A stretch of DNA of 64,000 nucleotides from Leucobacter komagatae (GCF_000834055.1 NZ_JXSQ01000004.1:124001-188000); one strand, 5' to 3'; shown: positions 53,070-62,711, numbered from the stretch's first letter. Notes: generated by a model from the sequence alone, not told the origin. Made by a program: numbers and translations.

Positions 53070-56000
53070 ATGGATCCTGTTATGTCGAACCCCGAGGGCC
53101 CAAGGCCACGCATCGAGTTCCCTGAGGAGCTCCCCGTCTCGCAGATGCGCGACGAAATCCAGGCAGCAATTCGCGATCACCAGGTCGTCATCGTCGCAGG
53201 CGAGACCGGCTCGGGAAAGACCACGCAGCTGCCGAAGATCGCGCTCGCCCTCGGGCGGGAGCGCATCGCGCACACGCAGCCGCGCAGGATCGCAGCGCGC
53301 ACCATCGCGGAGCGCATCGCCGAGGAGACGGGCACCGAGCTCGGCGGGCTCGTCGGCTACCAGGTGAGGTTCACGGATCAGGCGTCGAAAGACACGAAGA
53401 TCCGCCTGATGACCGACGGCATCCTGCTCAACGCGATCCACCGCGATCGCGACCTCACGGCGTACGACACCATCATCATTGATGAAGCGCACGAGCGCTC
53501 GCTCAACATTGACTTCCTGCTGGGCTACCTGCAGACGCTGCTGCCGCGCCGCCCCGATCTCAAGGTCATCATCACGTCAGCGACGATCGACCCTGCCTCG
53601 TTCGCGAAGCACTTTGCCGACCACAAAACCGGCGAACCAGCCCCGATCATCGAGGTGTCGGGGCGCACCTACCCCGTCGAGATTCGCTACCGCCCGCTCG
53701 TCGAGGAGCGCGAGGTGATTGACCCGAAGACCAAGCAGCCGAAGATCCGCAAGATCGAGCGCGACATGTTCGACGCGATCGGCGAGGCCGTCGACGAGCT
53801 CGGCAAGGAGTCGCGCGGCGACGTGCTCGTGTTCCTCTCCGGCGAGGCCGAGATTCGCGATGCCGCAGACGCGCTCTCGGGCCGCGTGCAGCGTGGCGGG
53901 GGCGGCTCACGCACGGAGATCCTCCCCCTCTACGGCAGGCTCTCCGCTGCCGAGCAGCACCGCGTGTTCGAGCGCCGCACCGGCCAGAACGCCGGCGCGC
54001 GCCGCATCGTGCTCGCGACCAACGTCGCCGAGACCTCGCTCACCGTTCCCGGGATCCGCTACGTCATCGACGCCGGCACGGCGCGCATCTCGCGCTACTC
54101 CGCGCGTTCGAAGGTGCAGCGCCTCCCGATCGAGGCGATCTCGCAGGCGAGCGCGAACCAGCGCTCGGGGCGCTCGGGCCGCACAAGCGACGGCATCGCG
54201 ATCAGGCTTTACAGCGAGGAAGACTTCGAGTCGCGCCCGCTCTTCACCGAGCCCGAGATCAGGCGGACAGGGCTTGCGAGCGTCATCTTGCAGATGCTCT
54301 CCCTCGGCCTCGGCGACATCGCCGGGTTCCCGTTCCTCACGCCGCCGGACGAGCGCGGGATCCGTGACGGCCTTGGTCTCCTTGAGGAGCTCGGCGCTGT
54401 GCGCCCGGCGAAGCGGGGAGGCAAGTCGGGCCGCACGCACGAGCGCGGTGAGAGCCAGGGGACCCACGCGATCACGAATACCGGCCGCGAGCTCGCCCGA
54501 CTGCCGATCGAGCCCCGGTTCGCGCGCATGGTTGTCGAGGCTCGCAGGCACGAGGTCGTGCCTGAGGTGCTCCCGATCGTCGCGGGGCTCACGATTCAAG
54601 ACGTGCGCGAGCGGCCCGTCGCCGAGCGCGCGCAGGCCGACCAGTTCCACGCTCGCTTTAACGATCCGCTCGGCGACCTGCTGACGCTCCTGAACCTCTG
54701 GAACCACCTGCAGAAGCAGCAGGCCGAGCTCTCCTCGAGCGCGTTCCGCAGGCTCTGCAAGAAGGAGTTCCTCAACTTCCTGCGCGTGCGCGAGTGGATG
54801 GACCTCGTGCGGCAGCTCTCAAGGGCCGCCGGCGTCAAGGGTCAGGTGAAGGAGGCAACGGGTGGATCGCCCGAGCTCATCCACCGCTCCGTGCTCGCTG
54901 GGCTGCTCTCGCAGCTTGGCGCCCGCGACGACCGGCAGGATCGCCGCCAGCCAGGCAGGGCCCGCGAGGTCCCAGGAGCGGTGAAGCGGAAGCCAGCGCA
55001 GGAGTACCTCGGTTCGCGCGGCACCCGCTTCGTGCTGTACCCGGGATCGGTGCTCGCGAAGAAGCCGCCCGAGGTCGTGATGAGCGTCGAACTCGTCGAG
55101 ACGAGCCGGCTGTTCGCCCGCTCGAACGCGGTCGTGGACCCCGAATGGGCCGAGGAACTCGCCGGCCCGCTCGCGAAGCGGCAGCATTCCGAGCCGCGCT
55201 GGGAGCGCAAGCAAGGCGCGGCCGTCGCGACAGAGCGGGTCACGCTCTACGGCGTGCCGATTGTCACCGATCGCCGCGTGCAGCTCTCCCGCTTCGACCC
55301 GGTCGAGGCGCGCGAGCTGTTCATCAGGCACGCACTCGTCGACGGCGACTGGGACTCCCCGCAGGCTTTCGACAGGGCGAACCATCAGCTGCGCCGGGAG
55401 CTCGCGCAGCTCGAGGAGCGCACGCGCCGCCGCGACATCCTCGACGGCGACGAGGCGGTCTTCGAGTTTTACGACGCCCGCATTCCGAAGGACGTCGCGA
55501 GCACCCGCGACTTCGAGGGCTGGTGGCGGAAGAAGCGCGCCGACGATCCGCAGTACCTGCACATGCGCCGCGACGACCTCCTCGAGGAGGAGACCGTCGA
55601 GGTCGACGAGGCCGAGTATCCGCGCCAGTGGCAGCACGGCGACCAGTCGCTGAAGCTCAAGTACCGCTTCGACCCGACGAGCGAGGACGACGGCGTGACC
55701 GTGAACGTGCCGCTGCCGCTCCTCCCCAGGCTCGCGCAGGGCGACTTCGAGAAGCTCGTGCCCGGCATGCGCGAGGAGCTCGTGACCGCCCTCATCAAGA
55801 CGCTGCCGAAGGCGATCCGCAAACACGTCGTGCCCGCGGCAGACTGGGCGCGCACGCTGCTCGGCGTCGTCGGACCGAAGCTTGACGGCGCGGAGGCCGC
55901 TGGAACCGAGGCGTCGCTCACGCAGCTGCTCGCCGACGAGATCCGCCGCCGCACGAGCCAGCAGGTGACTGCGGCGGACTTCGACCCCGCACGGCTCCCC

Positions 56001-57035
56001 CACCACCTCACGCCCACGTTCCGCGTGATCGACGCGCGCGGCCGCACGATCGGCGCGGGCAAGGACCTCGCCGAGCTGCAGTCGACGCACAAGGAGCAGG
56101 CAACGCGCGGCGTCGCGAAGGTCGCGCAGGCGTCGCTGCCGAAGAGCGAGCTCGAACGCACCGGCGCGACGACGTGGGACTTCGGCGACCTCCCCAGGCA
56201 CGTCGACTCGAGCTACGCGAAGGGCCGCTCCGGCAGCGCAGGCGTGGTGCGGGCGTACCCCGCGATCGTGGATCGCCGCACGAGCGTCGACCTCGGACTC
56301 GTCGCCGACGAAGCCGAGCAGCGGCGCGCATCGCGGCGCGGGATCCGCCGCCTCGTCGTACTGTCGAGCCCGTCGCCCGCGAGCTACGTCCGCGAGCACC
56401 TCTCGAACCAGGAGAAGCTGCTGCTCGGTGCGGGGCCGTATCGTTCGCTGGACACCGCGATCGCCGACGTATCGCTCGCGGTCGCCGAGCGCGTGATCCG
56501 CCGCCATGCCCCCGACGGGCTCGTGTGGCGCGCCGACGAGTTCGAGCAGATCGCGAACGACTACGCGCGCAGCCTCATCGACGAGATCTACGGGACGATC
56601 GCGCTCACCGCGAAGGTGCTCGACGCGGCCCGGCTCGCGAAGAAGGCGATCGACCAGGCGAAGTCGCTGCAGGTGCTCGGCCAGGTCGCAGACGCCGCGA
56701 AGCAGCTCGACGGGCTCGTGTTCGACGGCTTCGTCTCGCGCACCGGGGCCGCGCAGCTCGAACGCGTCCCCGTCTATCTCGAGGCGCTCGCGCACCGCAT
56801 GCGCTCGCTCACCGACAACCCCGGCCGCGACCGCGCGTGGCAGAACGACGTGGATCGCGCGCTCGTGCTGTTCTCCGAGGCTGGCGGCACGATCCCGCTG
56901 CCAGCTGACCCGCCCGAGCACACCGAGCGGGCCCGCTGGCTCATCGAGGAGTTCCGCGTGAGTCTCTTCGCGCAGCAGCTGCGCGCCGCCGAGGCGGTGT
57001 CGCTCAAGCGCATCCAGAAGGCGCTCGAGGGGTAG
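53070..57035 (+). CDS. hrpA: ATP-dependent RNA helicase HrpA
   Basis: About 1321 aa, the usual size. DEAH-box helicase: Walker A GETGSGKTT (about residues 44-52), DEAH at 138-141 (IIDEAHERSLNIDFLLGYL), motif III SAT, motif VI ANQRSGRSGR. The HA2 and OB domains follow, then the DUF3418 C-terminal region to EGSLKR-type ending VSLKRIQKALEG. It acts on structured mRNA; in E. coli it processes fimbrial mRNA and rescues stalled ribosomes. Start ATG 53070 or 53082. The last ~40 codons have a second, degenerate copy at 58157-58273. Confidence 0.94.
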   Translation: MDPVMSNPEGPRPRIEFPEELPVSQMRDEIQAAIRDHQVVIVAGETGSGKTTQLPKIALALGRERIAHTQPRRIAARTIAERIAEETGTELGGLVGYQVRFTDQASKDTKIRLMTDGILLNAIHRDRDLTAYDTIIIDEAHERSLNIDFLLGYLQTLLPRRPDLKVIITSATIDPASFAKHFADHKTGEPAPIIEVSGRTYPVEIRYRPLVEEREVIDPKTKQPKIRKIERDMFDAIGEAVDELGKESRGDVLVFLSGEAEIRDAADALSGRVQRGGGGSRTEILPLYGRLSAAEQHRVFERRTGQNAGARRIVLATNVAETSLTVPGIRYVIDAGTARISRYSARSKVQRLPIEAISQASANQRSGRSGRTSDGIAIRLYSEEDFESRPLFTEPEIRRTGLASVILQMLSLGLGDIAGFPFLTPPDERGIRDGLGLLEELGAVRPAKRGGKSGRTHERGESQGTHAITNTGRELARLPIEPRFARMVVEARRHEVVPEVLPIVAGLTIQDVRERPVAERAQADQFHARFNDPLGDLLTLLNLWNHLQKQQAELSSSAFRRLCKKEFLNFLRVREWMDLVRQLSRAAGVKGQVKEATGGSPELIHRSVLAGLLSQLGARDDRQDRRQPGRAREVPGAVKRKPAQEYLGSRGTRFVLYPGSVLAKKPPEVVMSVELVETSRLFARSNAVVDPEWAEELAGPLAKRQHSEPRWERKQGAAVATERVTLYGVPIVTDRRVQLSRFDPVEARELFIRHALVDGDWDSPQAFDRANHQLRRELAQLEERTRRRDILDGDEAVFEFYDARIPKDVASTRDFEGWWRKKRADDPQYLHMRRDDLLEEETVEVDEAEYPRQWQHGDQSLKLKYRFDPTSEDDGVTVNVPLPLLPRLAQGDFEKLVPGMREELVTALIKTLPKAIRKHVVPAADWARTLLGVVGPKLDGAEAAGTEASLTQLLADEIRRRTSQQVTAADFDPARLPHHLTPTFRVIDARGRTIGAGKDLAELQSTHKEQATRGVAKVAQASLPKSELERTGATTWDFGDLPRHVDSSYAKGRSGSAGVVRAYPAIVDRRTSVDLGLVADEAEQRRASRRGIRRLVVLSSPSPASYVREHLSNQEKLLLGAGPYRSLDTAIADVSLAVAERVIRRHAPDGLVWRADEFEQIANDYARSLIDEIYGTIALTAKVLDAARLAKKAIDQAKSLQVLGQVADAAKQLDGLVFDGFVSRTGAAQLERVPVYLEALAHRMRSLTDNPGRDRAWQNDVDRALVLFSEAGGTIPLPADPPEHTERARWLIEEFRVSLFAQQLRAAEAVSLKRIQKALEG

Positions 57036-57042
57036 CTGGCAT

Positions 57043-57549
57043 CTAGCCGCCCTCGCCAGGGCGCCCAAGCAAGGTAGTGCTCTCTCCCATGCGCTCGCAG
57101 ATGTCGGAGAGCTCCGCGACCGCAGCGTCAACGGCCTCGCCCCCGTCAGGGTGCTCGCTTGCGACCTCACGGAGCGCGGCGACCGGTACGCCGAGTTCTG
57201 CGCTCTCGAGCTCGGCATGCGCGCCGTGTTCGACGAAGTACGCGTAGGCGTCCGTGACTGCCTGCGTGAGGTGTTGCAACTGCTCGGGTGTGATGATCGA
57301 CTGTTCCGCATCCGAGCCCGCACGAAACTCAATTCCTTTCAGCACACTCAGCCCGCCGCACGTCCAGGCGGCTGCGGCCTCCTCAAGCGTGTGCGTGCCA
57401 GCTGCCGCTGCGGTACCCGAGTTCGCCGATTCGGCGGACTGTGCCGAAGGCTCAGTCCCCTGAGTGCACCCGGCGAGCGTCAGAGCGGCCGCCAACGCGG
57501 CAGCACCCGCGGGAGCGATCGCGAGAGCACGAGTAGATCCGTGGAGCAT
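57043..57549 (-). CDS. lipoprotein of a duplicated pair, 168 aa
   Basis: ATG at 57549 with AAGGAGAAGGG upstream. Lipoprotein signal ending ALTLAGC (Cys28). The mature part is helical and ends LLGRPGEGG. It has two further Cys (AAAWTCGGL and LSDICERM). The protein at 58281-58763 is a diverged copy: both have a Cys followed by a short linker near the start (WTCGGL / FVCGQLN), a Cys near the end and finish RPG(E/D)GG. The stop is seven bases from the hrpA stop, convergent. Function unknown. Confidence 0.7.
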   Translation of the reverse strand: MLHGSTRALAIAPAGAAALAAALTLAGCTQGTEPSAQSAESANSGTAAAAGTHTLEEAAAAWTCGGLSVLKGIEFRAGSDAEQSIITPEQLQHLTQAVTDAYAYFVEHGAHAELESAELGVPVAALREVASEHPDGGEAVDAAVAELSDICERMGESTTLLGRPGEGG

Positions 57550-57606
57550 CTGCCCTTCTCCTTTCCATTTCGATTGCGACGCGGCTCGCGGATCGAGGCG
57601 CGCTCG

Positions 57607-58059
57607 TCAGTCCTCGATGGGATCCCACGCTGCCTCAGCGTTCCCGGAATCCGCTACCACGCGAAGCGCACGCTCAAGGACCTGGAGGTCCTCGCAGGTT
57701 TCAACTGAGACGACCTTGCCCCAGCTCAGGGTCATGAACTGAAACACTGTGTTTTCATACCTCGACCCGTCGGGCAACGGTCCGCTGATCTGCGACCGGA
57801 CGCCGATGCGCGTTCGCCACGGCCAGCCGCCGACGAGAATGTCTGTGATCTCAAATCGTGCCCCGGGGAGCAGCCGCAGGAGCCGCTCCCACCAGGCGTT
57901 CATTGATGCGACCGAGGTGCGCCGGCCGCCGAGTGCGTGTCGCCCGAGGAATCGATACGTAAACGGGGAGCCGAGGCTGTTCACCATCGGGGCGTAGTTT
58001 CCTGCGTTGATCTCGTCAAACACTCCGTGCACCTTGCGTCGCACAACTGTCGCGTACAT
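57607..58059 (-). CDS. SnoaL/NTF2-like protein, 150 aa
   Basis: ATG at 58059 (MYATVVRRKV) with GAGGGG upstream; an earlier in-frame ATG at 58101 is less supported. The sequence matches the SnoaL-like cone fold: VHGVFDEINAGNYAPMVNSL, FLGRHALGGRRTSVASMNAWWERLLRLLP and ENTVFQFMTLSWGKVVSVETCEDLQVL. Members are diverse, often small-molecule binding or cyclase-like, so the ligand is unknown. It sits between the two copies of a duplicated lipoprotein locus, upstream of the first copy on the same strand. Confidence 0.8.
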   Translation of the reverse strand: MYATVVRRKVHGVFDEINAGNYAPMVNSLGSPFTYRFLGRHALGGRRTSVASMNAWWERLLRLLPGARFEITDILVGGWPWRTRIGVRSQISGPLPDGSRYENTVFQFMTLSWGKVVSVETCEDLQVLERALRVVADSGNAEAAWDPIED

Positions 58060-58156
58060 TGGCGGCCCCTCGCTGCTTGGTGGTGTTCGCGCGCGATCCA
58101 CCTCCAGTATTCGTCGGTTATCCGCGGATTCGCTGGGAGGGGGTTAGCGTCGCGCC

Positions 58157-58273
58157 GCGAGCAACCGCGCACGGCGCCTCATCGCGGAGTTCCGCGTGAG
58201 CCGCTTTGCGCAGCGGTTGCGCTCGGCCGGGCCGGTGTCGCTCAAGCGCCTTCAGAAGGCGCTTGAGGGGTAG
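58157..58273 (+). pseudogene. duplicated remnant of the hrpA 3' end
   Basis: About 117 bases reading RARRLIAEFRVSRFAQRLR and VSLKRLQKALEG then TAG, against RARWLIEEFRVSLFAQQLR and VSLKRIQKALEG at the true hrpA end (56919-57035). DNA similarity continues past the stop into the convergent lipoprotein terminus. There is no helicase sequence upstream of it; a stop codon lies at 58145. It is a relic of a segmental duplication that also copied the neighbouring lipoprotein. Confidence 0.85.
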
Positions 58274-58280
58274 CTGGCAC

Positions 58281-58763
58281 CTAGCCGCCGTCTCCGGGGC
58301 GCGCAATAATTGCGACCGGCGCACCAGCTTCCTCGCAGGCGGATCCCAGTGCATGGCTCGCCTCCGCGATGGCAATGGGGTCGCGGGGCTCTGACTCCGC
58401 GATACTTCGGAGCGTCGCGACCTCGTTGCTGAGTTCGCCCGGCGCGCGTTCCGCGATCGTGGCGTAGCCGTCGAAGACCAAGCTATGAACGGCGTCGACG
58501 GCACCCTCAGGCAGCACGCCACTGCCCTCGTCGACCGCCGCTCGCCACAGCGCGGCCTCAAGTGCGTTCAGCTGACCACACACGAAGGCAACATCAGCCG
58601 TTGGCTCCCCACGTTCCGCTGCCGCGGTGTTCACATCGTTTTCGGCGTCATTTGGGCGTGGTGAGGCGTCGCTTGCTGGGGAGCAAGCAGCGAGCGTGAG
58701 CGTGGCCGTCACGGCGAGCACAGCGCTCCAGGACTTCGGGGAAATACGATCACTGTTTGGCAT
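58281..58763 (-). CDS. lipoprotein, second copy of the duplicated pair, 160 aa
   Basis: ATG at 58763 (MPNSDRISPK) with AAGGAG nine bases upstream; the longer open frame upstream is unsupported. Lipobox TLTLAAC (Cys27). Mature part helical with Cys residues in FVCGQLN and SACEEAG, ending IIARPGDGG, like the copy at 57043-57549. The protein sequences have diverged strongly in the middle while the C-terminal DNA and the adjoining hrpA-derived sequence remain similar. Function unknown. Confidence 0.7.
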   Translation of the reverse strand: MPNSDRISPKSWSAVLAVTATLTLAACSPASDASPRPNDAENDVNTAAAERGEPTADVAFVCGQLNALEAALWRAAVDEGSGVLPEGAVDAVHSLVFDGYATIAERAPGELSNEVATLRSIAESEPRDPIAIAEASHALGSACEEAGAPVAIIARPGDGG

Positions 58764-58912
58764 GTTCTGACGCTCCTTTGCGATTCGTCCAACCAGTGGG
58801 CTGACCCTAACACGGCAAGGACAACAGAGCTTCTCGATGCCCCCAGATATTCGGCGCCTCAAAACCTCGACCCTGGCCAAAATGGGGCGCGGCGGAGGAC
58901 TAGAATCGCCTG

Positions 58913-60142
58913 ATGGGCATTTACCGTGAGCTGGCTCGCAATGAGGGCGTTTTCCGTATCCTTTTCTCGCAGCTCACTGCCAGGTTCCCGTTTGGCATGC
59001 TGTCGATCATTGTGCTGCTGCACATGCAGCAACAGTTCGGCGAGTACACCGCGGCCGGGATCGTGCTCGCAACGCAGAGTGTCGGCCAAGCGATCTCAGG
59101 GCCGCTCTCAAGCCGCCTCATGGGCCGTTTCGGGATGCGCCGAGTGCTCTGGATCACGTCGGTGCTGTGCACCGGGTTCATCATCGTCATCGCGTTCGTG
59201 CACTTGCCGCTCGCGATCACCGCACTGATTTCTTTTGCGATCGGGCTTGCGACGCCACCCATCACCCCTGCGGTGCGCACGCTCTACCCGCGCCTCGTCC
59301 CCGGCAACCAGATCTCAGCACTGTTCTCGCTTGACGCGGCAGCGCAGGAACTCATCTGGGTGCTTGGCCCCGTCATCGCGGTCTTCGTCGCCGCACAGTT
59401 CGGCACAGCCGTCGGTCTGACGGTCGCCGCAGCGTTCATGCTCGGTGGCGGCGCGTGGTTTATCCTCAGCCGGCCGGTAGGGGTCGTGAAGATTCCGCCG
59501 TCCAAGGGCGGCCTCGGCGCCGTCCTTAAGCGCCCAACGGTGATCATTTCGACCGTGGTCGGATTCTTCTTCGTCGCGTCGTTCGCGGCGATCGAGGCCG
59601 GCATCGTGCGCGCATTCGCTCCGGTCGAGGGCGGCGGCGGGCACAGCAGCATCGAGTCGGGCATTGTGCTCGCGGTCTTCGCCGCCGGCTCGCTCGTTGG
59701 CGGACTCATCGTCGGGCACCGGCCACTGCGTCCGTGGTCGCTCGTGATCCGCATCGGCATCGTGCTTGCTGGCACTCTCGCCTGCCTCGTCAGCCTGAAC
59801 ATCTGGTGGCTGTCGATCGTACTGTTCATCGGCGGGCTCGGCACCGCGCCGACATTCGCTGGCATCTCAAGCATGATCGGCTCAACGATCAAGTTCTCGG
59901 AGACGGCGGAGGCATTCGGCTGGATCGGTACGGGCCAGCTCGTTGGCGTGGCAACCGGATCCGCCGTCGCTGGCGTCGCAATCGACGCCATGGGTGCCAA
60001 CGGTGCCATTATCGTCTCGAGCGCGCTCATCACCATTGCTGGTCTTGTTGCGCTCGCAACCACCAGGTGGGTTCCCGACCTCAAGGGCCGGGACATCGAA
60101 CAGCCCCCGGAGACCGGAACGATCACCCTTCCACTCCCGTAA
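58913..60142 (+). CDS. MFS transporter, 12-helix
   Basis: 409 aa. Begins MGIYRELARNEGVFRILFSQLTARFPFGML, the pattern of a subgroup of actinobacterial MFS exporters. The loop 2-3 motif is present as SRLMGRFGMRRVLW, and about 12 helices are visible. There is no adjacent regulator or biosynthetic gene, so the substrate is unknown. ATG at 58913 has GAGGA about ten bases upstream. The DUF4349 gene follows after 53 bases on the same strand. Confidence 0.88.
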   Translation: MGIYRELARNEGVFRILFSQLTARFPFGMLSIIVLLHMQQQFGEYTAAGIVLATQSVGQAISGPLSSRLMGRFGMRRVLWITSVLCTGFIIVIAFVHLPLAITALISFAIGLATPPITPAVRTLYPRLVPGNQISALFSLDAAAQELIWVLGPVIAVFVAAQFGTAVGLTVAAAFMLGGGAWFILSRPVGVVKIPPSKGGLGAVLKRPTVIISTVVGFFFVASFAAIEAGIVRAFAPVEGGGGHSSIESGIVLAVFAAGSLVGGLIVGHRPLRPWSLVIRIGIVLAGTLACLVSLNIWWLSIVLFIGGLGTAPTFAGISSMIGSTIKFSETAEAFGWIGTGQLVGVATGSAVAGVAIDAMGANGAIIVSSALITIAGLVALATTRWVPDLKGRDIEQPPETGTITLPLP

Positions 60143-60195
60143 CGATTCACGGTAGCGGCTTTCGCGGCCAGCCCCGTCGCCTTTACCCTTGGCGC

Positions 60196-61149
60196 ATGTC
60201 ACTCACACGCGTCCTCTCTGCTGCAGCGGCCGGCCTGCTACTCATCGCCGTGGCCGGCTGCTCGGCTGAGTCATCCGGGGTTTCGACCGGTGGCGGCCCC
60301 AGCGAAGTTCAGGTGCTGCCAGCCGAGCCGCTGCCAGAGGGGCTCGTCGCGGAAACCCTGCCCGATCTCAGCAGCGAGCCATTCCCCGGGTCCCCCGAGG
60401 TCGCAGACCAGGCAACGTCACGTTCAATCGTGCGCGGCGCGAGCATCGAAATCGTGGTCAAGTCCGCGCAGGACTCGGCAGCTGAGGCCGCCGACGTCGC
60501 TGCGCAGCACGGGGGGTCAGTCTCCTCACAGAGCCTCTCCAACGACATCGGATCGAACAGCACAGCCCAGCTCTTGATCCGGGTGCCATCAGACAAGCTC
60601 GCGGACGCCCTCGATGATCTCGGCTCGCTCGGCGACGTTCGCTTCGAGCAACGCTCCGCCGACGACGTCACCGAGACCCACGTCGACCTGCAGGCAAGAG
60701 CCGAGGCGCTGCAGGCATCGATAGACCGTCTGACCGCACTCATGGAGGGTGCCACCTCGACGAGCGACCTCATCGAAGCGGAGGCCGCACTCACCGAACG
60801 CCAACAGCAGCTCGACGGGCTGCGGGCGCAGCTCGAAGCGCTCGAGGGACAGATCGACCAAGCTGATATCTGGGTGATGCTGACCGAGTCCAGTGCGCTG
60901 CCTGGCGGCGGCCCGCAGTCGTTCTGGGACGCGATCATGACAGGCTTCGCATCAATCGGTGCGTTCTTCGCCGCTGTGTATATCGGAGCGGGTGTCGCGC
61001 TCCCCTGGCTCGTGCTGGTTGCCGCGATCATCCTCGTCATCGTCGTCGCGGTGCGGGTACGCAAGCGACGCGCCCGAAGTCGTCGAACTGCCGCACAGCC
61101 GCCGGACCCCAAAGCTGCGGATTCAGTCGTTCCTGAGGAGACCTCCTAG
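60196..61149 (+). CDS. DUF4349 domain lipoprotein
   Basis: 317 aa from the ATG at 60196. Lipoprotein signal with LIAVAGC (Cys22). The DUF4349 domain (PF14257) spans about residues 75-275: SIVRGASIEIVVKSAQDSA, LLIRVPSDKLADALDDLGSLG and a coiled-coil hairpin (LQARAEALQASIDRLTALM, LEALEGQIDQADIWVMLTE). A membrane helix at about 262-290 and a basic cytoplasmic tail (RVRKRRARSRR) follow. The coiled coil resembles periplasmic adaptor hairpins. Role unknown; probably transcribed with the upstream MFS gene. Confidence 0.88.
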   Translation: MSLTRVLSAAAAGLLLIAVAGCSAESSGVSTGGGPSEVQVLPAEPLPEGLVAETLPDLSSEPFPGSPEVADQATSRSIVRGASIEIVVKSAQDSAAEAADVAAQHGGSVSSQSLSNDIGSNSTAQLLIRVPSDKLADALDDLGSLGDVRFEQRSADDVTETHVDLQARAEALQASIDRLTALMEGATSTSDLIEAEAALTERQQQLDGLRAQLEALEGQIDQADIWVMLTESSALPGGGPQSFWDAIMTGFASIGAFFAAVYIGAGVALPWLVLVAAIILVIVVAVRVRKRRARSRRTAAQPPDPKAADSVVPEETS

Positions 61150-61279
61150 CGATTCGATCACTGAGTTCTCTGTATCGCGGCTGAAAGAGCAGCGCGCGGG
61201 TCGCTAGTGATCCTCAGTCAGGTGTGAAAGACTTAGCCTGAAGTAGACACCGTCGAAGTCACTAAGGAGTGAGTCAACT

Positions 61280-62635
61280 ATGGGCACCTTCGCCGTCATC
61301 AACCCGGCTACGGGCGAGACCGTCGCCGAGTATCCCGATGCGACCGCAGCAGACATTGAAACTGCAATAGCGTCGGCACAGCAGACCTACCAGGAGTGGT
61401 CGCGCAAGACCACCGTCGCCGAGCGCGCAGCGCTCGCGAAGCGCGCAGCAGAGCTCTTCGACGAGCGCAAGGAAGAACTCGGCGCGATCATCAACCGCGA
61501 GATGGGCAAGCCGCTCGATCAGTCGATCGGTGAGGCAGAGTTCTCCGGCGCGATTACCGCTGCCTTCGCGGACAACGCAGAGAAGTGGCTCGCAGACGAG
61601 CCGCTCGAAGTAGAAGACGGCCTCAAGACCTTCTTCCGCTTCCAGGGAACCGGCGTCATCCTCGGCATCATGCCCTGGAACTACCCGTACTACCAGGTTG
61701 CCCGCTTCGCTCTTCCGAACCTCATCCTCGGCAACACGATCATCCTCAAGCACGCAGCACAGTGCCCGGAATCGGCACTTGCTCTCGAGCAGCTGTTCCT
61801 CGACGCTGGATTCCCGAAGGGCGCATACGTCAACGTATTCGCCTCGCACGACCAGATCAGCGACATCATCGCAGACGACCGCATCCAGGGCATCTCGCTC
61901 ACGGGCTCCGAGCGCGCTGGCGCAATCGTCGCTGAGCAGGCCGGCAAGCACCTCAAGAAGTGCGTACTCGAGCTCGGTGGCTCCGATGTCTTCCTCGTGC
62001 TCGACTCGGCGGATCTCGACCACGCTGTCGCGCACGCAGTGGGCGGCCGCATGGAGAACACCGGCCAGGCGTGCAACGGTTCGAAGCGCATCGTCGTCAT
62101 GGACAAGTACTTCGACGAGTTCTCGGAGAAGTTCAAGGCAGCCATCGCCGGCCAGTCCTACCAGGCTGGCGACTTTGGGCCGATGTCTTCTGAGGCTGCA
62201 ACGAAGACGCTCACCTCGCAGGTGCAGGGAGCTATCGACCAGGGCGCAGATGTCCTCGTTGGCGACAACACCCCTGAGGGCAACTTCTACACCCCTTCGG
62301 TGATCACCAACATCACCCCGGCAATGGATGTGTACAGCCAGGAGCTGTTCGGCCCGGTTGCGCAGCTCTACAAGGTATCGAGCGACGAAGAGGCGATCAA
62401 CCTCGCGAACTCCTCGCCGTACGGCCTCGGCTCCGTCATCATCTGTGACGACCTCGACCGCGCCGAGCAGGTGGGCAACCAGCTCGACGTTGGCATGGTC
62501 TTCATCGGCGGCGCAGGCCTCGAGGGCGCTGACGTGCCCTTTGGTGGCGTGAAGAAGTCGGGCTACGGGCGCGAGCTCGGCAAGGTCGGCATGCTCGAGT
62601 TCGCCAACAAGAAGCTCTTCCGCTTCGCAGGCTAA
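61280..62635 (+). CDS. gabD: NAD(P)-dependent succinate-semialdehyde dehydrogenase family
   Basis: 451 aa. Aldehyde dehydrogenase fold: IMPWNYPYYQVARFALPNLILGN, catalytic Glu231 in LELGGSD, catalytic Cys265 in GQACNGSKR. The short form and the motif AVINPATGETVAEYPD match the GabD1 / succinic semialdehyde dehydrogenase group, which oxidises succinate semialdehyde (or related C3-C5 aldehydes) toward the TCA cycle. ATG at 61280 follows AAGGAG. No GABA transaminase is adjacent. Codon use is less GC-biased than neighbours, in line with high expression. Convergent with a PucR gene. Confidence 0.9.
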   Translation: MGTFAVINPATGETVAEYPDATAADIETAIASAQQTYQEWSRKTTVAERAALAKRAAELFDERKEELGAIINREMGKPLDQSIGEAEFSGAITAAFADNAEKWLADEPLEVEDGLKTFFRFQGTGVILGIMPWNYPYYQVARFALPNLILGNTIILKHAAQCPESALALEQLFLDAGFPKGAYVNVFASHDQISDIIADDRIQGISLTGSERAGAIVAEQAGKHLKKCVLELGGSDVFLVLDSADLDHAVAHAVGGRMENTGQACNGSKRIVVMDKYFDEFSEKFKAAIAGQSYQAGDFGPMSSEAATKTLTSQVQGAIDQGADVLVGDNTPEGNFYTPSVITNITPAMDVYSQELFGPVAQLYKVSSDEEAINLANSSPYGLGSVIICDDLDRAEQVGNQLDVGMVFIGGAGLEGADVPFGGVKKSGYGRELGKVGMLEFANKKLFRFAG

Positions 62636-62650
62636 TTCCTTCCGCGAATG

Positions 62651-62691
62651 AGTGAGGGGCTCGGATCCGTTGTGGATCCGAGCCCCTCACT
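62651..62691. terminator. bidirectional terminator between gabD and pucR-family gene
   Basis: Perfect 18-bp arms AGTGAGGGGCTCGGATCC / GGATCCGAGCCCCTCACT with a five-base loop. Confidence 0.9.
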
Positions 62692-62711
62692 TGTATGCGC
62701 TATGCGCCGCG

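Noticed and set aside
54819-57332. Very long open frame (over 800 codons) antisense to hrpA
   Set aside because: It is a GC-rich shadow of hrpA: low-complexity Arg/Ala/Leu composition, no motif, and hrpA on the other strand has full domain support.
57043-58763. Toxin-antitoxin or contact-dependent system in the duplicated lipoprotein locus
   Set aside because: There is no toxin, immunity or secretion motif; the genes are ordinary lipoproteins plus a SnoaL-like protein.
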